Source: Treponema sp. (GTDB taxonomy: Bacteria > Spirochaetota > Spirochaetia > Treponematales > Breznakiellaceae). From it: a DNA stretch of 30,533 nucleotides. Both the position numbers and the translations under genes were made by a program. Location of the stretch: the NCBI GenBank assembly GCA_031277045.1, contig JAISLX010000013.1:1-30533 (forward strand), read 5' to 3'. The first letter of the stretch is position 1. Each line of letters starts with the position of its first letter. Shown piece by piece: positions 22,586 through 29,495 of this stretch. Under the pieces are notes generated by a model that saw only the letters and a list, made by a program, of their open reading frames with translations, was not told the origin of the DNA and searched no databases.

Positions 22586-22885
22586 TTCTGGCCCTGGCAA
22601 TGGAGGGGCTTCCGGTGCTGATCGTAAACGGGGTTGCCGAACGGATCCGTCCCGCCCTCTCCAAAACCCACGGCAGGACGGCCTCCTGTACCCCCTTTAA
22701 CAGCGAAGGTGACGGCGAACTGGCGGCGGTGATGGAGGAGATGAAGAGGCTTCCCAATGTGGTAGAGACCGGCGATCAGTCAAAGGCGAAGGATATCCTT
22801 CAACATCCCCTCGCCGGAACCCCAGAACTACGGCATGACCGGCGAGGTGAAGCCGATCGCCTATACCGTCAGGGATCTGATGTAG
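22549..22885 (+). pseudogene. gene remnant, partly resembling the end of a glutamate 5-kinase (ProB)
   Basis: In one frame LPLSSAKRILALAMEGLPVLIVNG followed by a Pro-Ala-Leu segment and CTPF resembles the C-terminal part of the ProB amino-acid kinase domain. There a conserved K-x-x-A-A helix precedes a hydrophobic strand ending in NG, and then GTLF. The frame continues as GELAAVMEEMKRLPNVVETGDQ. From about 22795 another frame, ending at the TAG at 22883-22885, gives a protein-like end (NIPSPEPQNYG, VKPIAYTVRDLM) that I do not recognise. There is no start or body of either gene. It adjoins the broken end of the IS1 element, as expected if an IS-associated deletion removed the rest. Confidence 0.35.
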
Positions 22886-22949
22886 GGAGGGGGCTTAAGG
22901 AGGGATCCGGCACAGGTCCGGCATAGGACCCGGGCGGGCCCGGCAAGAA

Positions 22950-23834
22950 CTATTCTTTTACCGCCCCCAGCATGATACCGGAAATAAAGTACCGCTGCAG
23001 GAATGGGTAGACCACCAGCATGGGTATCATGGCGATGAAGACCTTGGCGGCGTTCAGGGACTTGTTGGAAAGTTTGAAAAGATTTTCGATCATGTCCTTG
23101 GATAGGGTGGAGGCCTGAATGTTGACCACAAGCTGTTGAATGTAGGTTTGCAGGGGATAGCGGCTTTCATTGGTGGTAAGCACCAAACCCTGAAAGAATT
23201 CGTTCCAGTGGTACACCCCGGTAAAGAGCACTATCGTGGCGATGACCGGGATTGAACAGGGAACTACAATCGTGAAGAGGATCCTCCAGGGCCCGGCGCC
23301 GTCCATATAGGCCGCTTCCTCCAGATCCCGGGGGATGCCCCGGAAGAAATTCATCATCAGGATCAGGTTGAAAACAGGAAGACTACCCCCCAGCACCAGG
23401 GCCCAAATTGAATCGATGAGGCCGTAGTTTTTCACCGTGATATACCAGGGGATGGTCCCCCCGTTAAAGAGCATGCAGAAGATCACTACCCACATAAGGC
23501 CGTTCCGGGGACGGAACTCCCGCCGGTGTTTGGAAAGGGGGTAGGCCATGGTGATGAGGACGGCGAGGGTTACAATGGTTCCAAGGGCTGTTCTTTGAAT
23601 GGAAATCCAAAAGGAATTAAAAAACATAAAATCCTTAACGATTTCCCGGTAGGAAATAAGGGTAAAACCGATGGGATAGAATGTGACCAGCCCCGAGTTG
23701 GCCGCGGCCTTATCGGAAATGGAAAGGCAGAGGGCGTACCAGAGGGGATAGAGGCAGGAAAAACCAAGAAATCCCATGATAAAAATATTAACGATATTGA
23801 ATATCCGTTCACTGAAATTTCTGGTTTGAATCAT
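22950..23834 (-). CDS. carbohydrate ABC transporter permease, LplC/YtcP type
   Basis: The product is a 294-residue inner-membrane permease with six membrane helices. The binding-protein-dependent transport loop with the EAA motif reads EEAAYMDGAGPWRILFTIVVP, which docks onto the ATPase. The C-terminal PFLQRYFISGIMLGAVKE is the standard end of this permease group. It pairs with the other permease nine bases upstream to form the channel. Relatives import oligosaccharides, plant-polymer fragments or methylated sugars. No ATP-binding subunit lies in the window, so a shared MsmX/UgpC-type ATPase is inferred. It is the last gene of the operon. Confidence 0.92.
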   Translation of the reverse strand: MIQTRNFSERIFNIVNIFIMGFLGFSCLYPLWYALCLSISDKAAANSGLVTFYPIGFTLISYREIVKDFMFFNSFWISIQRTALGTIVTLAVLITMAYPLSKHRREFRPRNGLMWVVIFCMLFNGGTIPWYITVKNYGLIDSIWALVLGGSLPVFNLILMMNFFRGIPRDLEEAAYMDGAGPWRILFTIVVPCSIPVIATIVLFTGVYHWNEFFQGLVLTTNESRYPLQTYIQQLVVNIQASTLSKDMIENLFKLSNKSLNAAKVFIAMIPMLVVYPFLQRYFISGIMLGAVKE

Positions 23835-23843
23835 ATCTTCCCC

Positions 23844-24737
23844 CTAAAAGACCCGGTAGTCGGCAAATTTGTAGGCCATGATCCATGAGCTGACAATAAG
23901 AACAAAACTCACTATGGATTTTAAGAGCCCCGCAGCGGTGGCGAGGGAAAATTGCAGGTTGATGAGTCCCATACGGTACACCCAGGTATCGATAATATCG
24001 CCGGTGGAATACACCATGGGGTTGTAGAGATTGTAAATCTGATCGAAGCCGGCGTTCAACACGTTCCCCAGCCCCAGGACCCCCAGGACCACAATGGTGC
24101 TGCTGATCCCCGGCAGGGTGACATGCCATGTGGAGCGCAGCCGTCCGGCGCCGTCGATAGCGGCGGCCTCGTACAGGTTGGGGCTGATCCCGGTCAGGGC
24201 CGCCAGGAAGATCACCGCGTTGTAGCCAAATTCCTTCCACACCTCCGTACCGATTACCAAGTGCCGGAAAATAGATGCGTCGGTCATCCACACCTTTGGT
24301 TCCGCCCCAAAGAAGCCGGTAATACTGTTGATCACCCCCCGGTAGCCAAAAATATTGAGGACCACGCTGGCCAGGATGACCCAGGAAATAAAATGGGGCA
24401 GGTAGACAATGGTCTGAATAAATTTTTTGTAAGCCGTAATCCGTATCTCGTTGAGGAGCAGGGCAAAGATCAGGGGGACCAGGAGGTTAAGAACCATCTT
24501 GCCCGCCGCTATGATCAGGGTATTGATGATAACCTGTTTTGAATCCCCCAGCATAAAAAGGTATTCAAAATTATCAAAGCCGATCCAGCGGGATCTGAAA
24601 AATCCCCTGCTGGGATTAAAATCCTGGAAGGCCATCACGATCCCGTACATGGGAACGATACTAAAAAGCAACAGCCACAGGAAACCCGGCAAAAACATCA
24701 GGGAGTAATGAAACTGGAGGGCGGTGCGCCTTTTCAT
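23844..24737 (-). CDS. carbohydrate ABC transporter permease, LplB/YteP type
   Basis: The product is 297 residues and six helices, starting LMFLPGFLWLLLFSIVPMYGIVMAFQDFNP, the characteristic LplB opening. The EAA loop reads YEAAAIDGAGRLRSTWHVTLP. The segment GLGNVLNAGFDQIYNLYNPMVYSTGDIIDTWVYRMG is typical of the LplB branch. It forms the heterodimeric channel with the next gene. It follows the binding-protein gene after an 91-base gap that contains a perfect hairpin, which should lower permease expression relative to the binding protein. Confidence 0.93.
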   Translation of the reverse strand: MKRRTALQFHYSLMFLPGFLWLLLFSIVPMYGIVMAFQDFNPSRGFFRSRWIGFDNFEYLFMLGDSKQVIINTLIIAAGKMVLNLLVPLIFALLLNEIRITAYKKFIQTIVYLPHFISWVILASVVLNIFGYRGVINSITGFFGAEPKVWMTDASIFRHLVIGTEVWKEFGYNAVIFLAALTGISPNLYEAAAIDGAGRLRSTWHVTLPGISSTIVVLGVLGLGNVLNAGFDQIYNLYNPMVYSTGDIIDTWVYRMGLINLQFSLATAAGLLKSIVSFVLIVSSWIMAYKFADYRVF

Positions 24738-24787
24738 TGTTTATCCTTTCCCGGGAGCCGTCCAAATCCCGTGGGGAACTTAAATAG

Positions 24788-24820
24788 TGCGGTTCCAAAA
24801 TGTCGGATTTTGGAACCGCA
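24788..24820 (-). terminator. intercistronic hairpin between binding-protein and permease genes
   Basis: TGCGGTTCCAAAAT (24788-24801) and ATTTTGGAACCGCA (24807-24820) form a perfect 14-bp stem with a five-base loop, eight bases after the second stop of the binding-protein gene. No strong T-tract follows on the minus strand. It fits a partial terminator or a 3' end stabiliser that keeps binding-protein mRNA above permease mRNA. Confidence 0.6.
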
Positions 24821-24828
24821 GGGGTAAC

Positions 24829-26535
24829 TTATTTTTTTAGATAATTCGCCGCCAGGTCGTCCAGGATACCCTGGCCCCCCTGGGCCTTCCAGTCGGAAAC
24901 GAATTTGTCAAAGGCGCTGATATCCGCCTGGCCTGTAATGATCTTCAGCATCACCTCGGACTCCATCTTCCAAAGATTGGGCCAGCGTTGTTCCAGGAGA
25001 TCCGTCATACTATAGGTAACGCTGTATACTTATTTATCCGGCGGAATAGTGGCGTAGGGCCGGTCGCCAACCAGAAGCGCGTAGGACCGGTTAAAATCCC
25101 CCGCGTTAGCCATGCTGAAATCCTCAACATTGAGATCCCGGTTGGGCGTATAACCGGGGACAACCCCCTTGATAAGCTGGGCGTCGTGGTACATAAGCTT
25201 GTATATCGACATGGGATCGTTGTAATCCTCCGGCTTGGTTTCGCCCTTAAGAACCCTGGTGAGTTCGCGGTACTCGTACTCCGTCTCGTCCGCCGCGGCG
25301 GCCACGGTGCGCAGGGGATACCAGCCGATGGCCACGGAGGTATCAAAGGCAGCTTCGTCCCGGACCAGGGCGTTGTACGTGATGATGATCGCCGCCGCCG
25401 TATCGGCGGAAGCCCTCCTGCTGATAAGGCAGGCTTCGGTACCGGGGGCCTTCATGTGGACATTCCACTTGCCGCTGTCGGAGTAGACCGGATAGGCCTG
25501 CCAGTTGGCCTTGGGGTTGTTCTTAAAGGAATCCCCGTTCCCGTAGCCCAGGGCCCACCAGGGACCAAACCGCATCCCCGCCTGGTTGGCGTTTACCGGT
25601 TCGCCGGACTGATCGCGGCTCCCCAGTTCAGGGTCCAGGAGCCCCTCCTTGTACCAGCGGGCAAGACGCTGCAGGGGTTCCTTCATTTTGGAATCAAGGG
25701 AACCATAGGAAACGGTGCCGTTTCCGTTGTCAAGAAAATATCCGGGGTATACATCATAGGCCTGGAAAACCGGATCAAGGCCGTTGCCCAGGTTGGAAGA
25801 TTCTATGAAATTGCAGTAGAGTTTGGTGTTCTTGTCCGGGCCGATGATGGGAATGGTCTGATCCCCCGCGGGTTTTCTCTCTTTGAAGATCCTGGCGGCC
25901 CTTTCGATATCGTCAAGGGTTTTGGGGATGGGAAGGTTGTACTGATCGAGCCAGTGTTTCTGGACATTGAGGATGTGGACCCCGTCGGTAGTAACGGTGA
26001 TATTGGGAAGGGCGATCATCCTGCCGTTGTAGGAAACCATTTCCATGGCCCGGCCCTTGGTGGATTCGATGATTCCCTTTACCTGGGAAGAGGCGTATCG
26101 CCCGAACAGGTCGGTAATGTCGTAGAGCATGTCCGATTTGGCGGCCTTGAGCATGTAGGTATGGGACTTTACATTAAGGCCGTCGGGCAGGGTATCACTG
26201 GCGATGCAGAGGGAAACCTTTTGGTTAAAATCGTTCCCGTCAGCGGCGGTCCAGTCCACAATAACGTTGATGTTGTATTTATCCCGGAGGTAGCGGGTGT
26301 ACTGGTTATTCTGGGCGCTGTCCCCCGGCGGGAGGGTGGTATCGATGGGGCTGACGCTCATGCCGATATGAACGTCCACCGGTTTTGTGAATTTGCTAAA
26401 GGCCAGAGCGTCTCCCGTGAGTCCGGAAGGTGATAAAGTGGGTTGTCCTCCCCCCGGCTGCTGCGTATTACCGCCGGCAAAAAGGGCGCCGCCTGCGGCA
26501 AGCATAATAAGAAAACACGCAACGATTTTTTTCAT
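24829..26535 (-). pseudogene. ABC transporter solute-binding protein (LplA/YtcQ type) with an in-frame premature stop
   Basis: Read as one frame this is 568 codons with one TAA at codon 502 (25032-25030). After it the same frame continues for 66 codons with a C-terminus typical of the family (LLEQRWPNLWKMESEVMLK, then SAFDKFVSDWKAQGG) to a TAA at 24831. The N-terminus is a signal peptide (KKIVACFLIMLAAGGALFAGG) with no lipobox Cys, so the protein is probably soluble in the periplasm. Residues 60-500 include family segments such as YTRYLRDKYNINVIVDWTA and PLQRLARWYKEGLLDPELG. The 501-residue product lacks the final helical segment of the fold. AAGGAGAT precedes the ATG. The reading may reflect a nonsense mutation, a sequencing error or a functional shortened protein. 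Confidence 0.85.
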
Positions 26536-26591
26536 GACAAAATCTCCTTAGATTGGAATATATTCGTGGAGACGGAACTACCACATAGATC

Positions 26592-26621
26592 TATTCTCCA
26601 ATCGTTTCAGGCAAAAGTCAA
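26592..26621 (-). promoter_or_regulatory. candidate promoter of the binding-protein/permease operon
   Basis: On the minus strand TTGACT (26621-26616) is followed after 18 bases by AGAATA (26597-26592), then a leader of about 50 bases with AAGGAGAT before the ATG at 26535. The -35 box is good, the -10 box moderate. No clear catabolite or regulator site was recognised. Confidence 0.5.
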
Positions 26622-26648
26622 GAAATTTCGTACTTTTGTCAGGCGATT

Positions 26649-26708
26649 CAACAGGATGGCCCTCCTGCCCGTGGTATTCCGGGCGAATAGGAGAGCCGTC
26701 CTTTGAAT
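26649..26708 (-). terminator. long imperfect hairpin between the symporter and ABC operons
   Basis: On the minus strand AGGACGGCTCTCCT is matched imperfectly by AGGAGGGCCATCCT, with CGCCCGG/ACGGGC-type pairing in between. It follows the end of the putP-type gene by about 40 bases and precedes the ABC operon promoter, so it is a plausible terminator for putP, although it is not followed by a T-run. Confidence 0.4.
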
Positions 26709-26745
26709 TGGATGAAACAGTATAGGTGTTTTCCGCAGGGAACCG

Positions 26746-28305
26746 CTAAAACTCCGCCGTTTTGGCGGCTTCAAATTCCCTTTCGATCTCCGCCGAAGGT
26801 TTGGGCGTGGCCAGGCTCACGATCCAGATCACCAGGCAGGAGAGGATAAAGGCGGGGAGCAGTTCGTAGACCGCGAAGGGGCCTCCAAGCTTGCTGATGC
26901 CGTTTTTCCAGATTATCACCATGGCGCCGCCGGTGAGCATCCCCGCCACCGCCCCGGCCAGGGTGGTCCGCTTCCAGAAGAGGGAGAAGATCACCAGGGG
27001 GCCGAAGGCGGCGCCGAGGCCCGCCCAGGCGTAAGAGACCACCCGGAAGATGGAGTCGTTCCCCGATAGGGCGATGATCACCCCGAAGACCGTTACCGCC
27101 AGCATGGAGATCCGGGCCACCCACATGACCAGGGCTTCGGAGGCGTCTTTTTTCACCACATCCCTGAAGATGTCGTTTGCCAGGGAGGAGGCCACGATAA
27201 GCATATAGGAGTCGGAAGAGCTCATGGAGGCCGCCAGGATTCCCGATATAACGATCCCCGCGATAAGGGGCGGGAAGAAGCGGGTCCCCAGGTGGAGGAA
27301 GATGTTCTCCGCGTCCCCGGCGCTGGTAAGCAGCCCCGGCAGATATGCCCGGCCGATGATCCCGATAAGAACCGCCGCTATCTGGGCAATGAAACACCAG
27401 ATAACCGCGATGTTACGGGAGGTACGGACCATGGATGTTTTTTTGATGGCCATAAAGCGGACCAGCACCTGGGGCATGCCGAAGTAGCCCAGCCCCCAGG
27501 CCATGGTGGAAATGATGGTAAGGAAACCGTAATCGGCGCCGGGGCCGAACTGAGGTACGCCGTTTACCACCTGTTGGACGCCGTTTTCCGTAAGCGGGGT
27601 CGCTATGCCGAAGAAATCGGTAAACCGGGGAAAGCCCGCCAGGCTCTCCGCAATACCGGCGGCGCCGCCGGCGTGGAAAAAGGCGAAGGCCAGGACCAGG
27701 AGCAGGGCCCCTACCATGAGGAGCCCCTGGATCAGGTCGGTCATACCCACGGCCATGAAGCCCCCCAGGAGGGTGTAGAACATGACCAGGCTCGCCCCCA
27801 GAATCACCATGGCGAAAAAATTCGCGTTGAACACATAGCTGAAGAGCTTCCCGAAGGTGATAAACTGGGCGCCCACATATATCGAAAAAAACACCAGGCT
27901 GATAATCGCCGCCAGGGTCAGCAGAATCCGCCTTTTATCATGGAAACGTTTGCTGAAAAATTCCGGCAGGGTGATGGCGTTATCCGCAATCTGGGAATAG
28001 GAACGCAGCCGTTTGGCCACCAGCGCCCAGTTCACCCAGGTACCGATAAAGAGACCCAGGGCGGTCCAGAAGGCCTCCCCGTAGCCGGTAAAGTAAGCCA
28101 CCCCGGGCAGCCCCATGAGCAGCCACCCGGACATGTCCGAAGCTTCGGCGCTCAGGGCCGCGAGCCAGGGGCCAAAACCCCGTCTGGCAAGAAAATACTC
28201 CTCCGGGTTGGCGTTGCTCCTCCGGGCATACCACAGGCCGATGATGATCATCACCACGAGGTAGAGCCCTATCCCGATTAACATCTGTGCGTTAGCTGCA
28301 GCCAT
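26746..28305 (-). CDS. putP: sodium/proline-type symporter (SSS family)
   Basis: The product is 519 residues with about thirteen membrane helices, close to PutP (about 500). The Na+ site region reads AEASDMSGWLLMGLPG, with D57 equivalent to D55 of E. coli PutP. The segment SGILAASMSSSDSYMLIVASSLANDIFRD holds the conserved serines of the second sodium site region. WALVAKRLRSYSQIADNAITLPEFFSKRF is typical of the proline branch. It takes up proline, or a related solute, with Na+. AGGAGG lies six bases before the ATG, behind a strong promoter at 28351-28379. It is a single-gene unit followed by a hairpin. Confidence 0.93.
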   Translation of the reverse strand: MAAANAQMLIGIGLYLVVMIIIGLWYARRSNANPEEYFLARRGFGPWLAALSAEASDMSGWLLMGLPGVAYFTGYGEAFWTALGLFIGTWVNWALVAKRLRSYSQIADNAITLPEFFSKRFHDKRRILLTLAAIISLVFFSIYVGAQFITFGKLFSYVFNANFFAMVILGASLVMFYTLLGGFMAVGMTDLIQGLLMVGALLLVLAFAFFHAGGAAGIAESLAGFPRFTDFFGIATPLTENGVQQVVNGVPQFGPGADYGFLTIISTMAWGLGYFGMPQVLVRFMAIKKTSMVRTSRNIAVIWCFIAQIAAVLIGIIGRAYLPGLLTSAGDAENIFLHLGTRFFPPLIAGIVISGILAASMSSSDSYMLIVASSLANDIFRDVVKKDASEALVMWVARISMLAVTVFGVIIALSGNDSIFRVVSYAWAGLGAAFGPLVIFSLFWKRTTLAGAVAGMLTGGAMVIIWKNGISKLGGPFAVYELLPAFILSCLVIWIVSLATPKPSAEIEREFEAAKTAEF

Positions 28306-28350
28306 CCGTTTCCTCCTGAATGCAATGAATTTGTGTCTAATATTTCTCTT

Positions 28351-28379
28351 ATACTAGAGATTTAACCCTGGCTGGTCAA
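28351..28379 (-). promoter_or_regulatory. promoter of the putP-type gene
   Basis: On the minus strand TTGACC (28379-28374) is followed after exactly 17 bases by TAGTAT (28356-28351). This gives a leader of about 40 bases before the ATG at 28305, with AGGAGG in front of it. Confidence 0.65.
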
Positions 28380-28387
28380 TCGGATAT

Positions 28388-28415
28388 CCCCGGATTCAGG
28401 ATCCCTTTTCCGGGG
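28388..28415. terminator. weak hairpin after the 28448-29050 gene
   Basis: CCCCGGA (28388-28394) pairs with TCCGGGG (28409-28415), about 30 bases after the end of the minus-strand gene and just upstream of the putP promoter. It has no T-tract. It probably separates the two units. Confidence 0.35.
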
Positions 28416-28447
28416 CCTGCGGTTCCGGCAGAAAGGCTGCGGAGAAA

Positions 28448-29050
28448 TTATCGAAGATTCTTCAGTTTGCTCAGGAAGAGCAGGGGATTCGCCTCTCCTG
28501 CGGCCTTGAGGCGCTCATAATCGTCCCTGGTTTCCGTATCGGAGCCGGAGAGGATGAGTTCCGTCTTCCGGCGGCGGTACCAGAGGTAGTGGCGGTTCCG
28601 TATCCGGAGGGGCCGGCCGCCGGCGCTCTTCAACCGTTCCTCCAAAAAACCTGCCAGGGCAATGTGGTTTTCATCTCCCCGATACCAGTAGACCCCGGTA
28701 TCGCCGTTGACCGCATCGCCGATAAACAGAACAAGCCGCCTGAAGCCCTCCGCCATGCTGTCATCGTGACGGAAACCGTCGAATATGAGGTTCTGCCCCC
28801 CCAGGCTCAGATCGTAGCCTAAAATCCGCAGATTCCGCCTGAGTTCGATGAGTTCCGACCGGATAATTCCGGGTTGTTCCGAGGTTTTGCCGCAGCGCTG
28901 CAGCCTTGCCCGGAAGCCCCGGAGCTGATTTTCGTATTGGCCGAATTCCCCGGTACGGCTGAGGAAGATGCTTGTTTCCGAGAGGAGCTTCCATACATCT
29001 GAAAAATGATCCGCCAGCAGATCCCGGAGCTTTTCAGATTTCTTTTTCAT
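28448..29050 (-). CDS. conserved-looking soluble protein of unknown function
   Basis: The product is 200 residues, strongly charged, with no membrane segment or signal peptide. The N-terminal half is helical and basic (SEKLRDLLADHFSDVWKLLSE, FRARLQRCGKTSEQP, IRSELIELRRNLRILGYDLS). The C-terminal half reads HIALAGFLEERLKSAGGRPLRIRNRHYLWYRRRKTELILSGSDTETRDDYERLK and has several Arg-rich and aromatic clusters. I recognise no family. It lies 18 bases after the ParB-like gene and shares its codon use, so the two are probably translated from one transcript. A role linked to nucleic acid or to the ParB-like protein is possible only by position and charge. Confidence 0.72.
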   Translation of the reverse strand: MKKKSEKLRDLLADHFSDVWKLLSETSIFLSRTGEFGQYENQLRGFRARLQRCGKTSEQPGIIRSELIELRRNLRILGYDLSLGGQNLIFDGFRHDDSMAEGFRRLVLFIGDAVNGDTGVYWYRGDENHIALAGFLEERLKSAGGRPLRIRNRHYLWYRRRKTELILSGSDTETRDDYERLKAAGEANPLLFLSKLKNLR

Positions 29051-29068
29051 GGCTTCTTTGGTAAGCCC

Positions 29069-29464
29069 TTAATCCTTCGCCCCCCGGAAGATCCGCCTGA
29101 AGAACTGAACCACGGAACGGAGGATCCGCCGGAACAGGCCGGGATTCCGCAGCCGGTTTAGCTCTTTGGTGGCGCTGATAATCTCATCGGCATTGAAATT
29201 CTGACGCTGGATATTCTCTTCGATTTCGTATTCCAGTTTCTCCAGTTTTTCCGGGACATCAAGGACCACCACGGTAATGGTTTTCCAGCCCAGGCAGCGG
29301 GCGGCCGCAAGCCGCCTGCCCCCGGCGAGGAGTTCGTTTTTCTTGTTTATCACCAGGGGGCTCAGGAGGCCGAACCGCTTCATACTTTCCGCCAGGGCGG
29401 AAATATCCCCCATATCCCTGCGAACCCGTTTCTTTACAACGATATCTTCCACCGGTATCTGCAT
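29069..29464 (-). CDS. short ParB-N/sulfiredoxin-like protein without HTH, with amphipathic C-terminal helix
   Basis: The product is 131 residues. Residues 3-90 match the ParB/Spo0J N-terminal (CTP-binding) domain: LAESMKRFGLLSPLVIN, the GxRRxxA box as AGGRRLAAARCLGW (47-60), and EENIQRQN (82-89). The helix-turn-helix and dimerisation domains of true ParB are missing. The chain ends in GLFRRILRSVVQFFRRIFRG (109-128), a cationic amphipathic helix with hydrophobic residues at i, i+3/4 and basic residues between, a pattern of membrane-binding helices. It is therefore not a standard chromosome partition protein. It lies between a PBP1A gene and an unknown gene in one minus-strand unit. Confidence 0.82.
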   Translation of the reverse strand: MQIPVEDIVVKKRVRRDMGDISALAESMKRFGLLSPLVINKKNELLAGGRRLAAARCLGWKTITVVVLDVPEKLEKLEYEIEENIQRQNFNADEIISATKELNRLRNPGLFRRILRSVVQFFRRIFRGAKD

Positions 29465-29495
29465 GAACCGCCGCCCCCTGTCCGGTCTTTAGGAT

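Noticed and set aside
24988..26433. 481-codon plus-strand open frame opposite the binding-protein gene
   Set aside because: Antisense shadow of the LplA-type gene, with no family features and no ribosome binding site.
27292..28281. Plus-strand open frame opposite the putP-type gene
   Set aside because: Antisense shadow of a clear SSS symporter. The translation is low-complexity Gly/His/Glu-rich.
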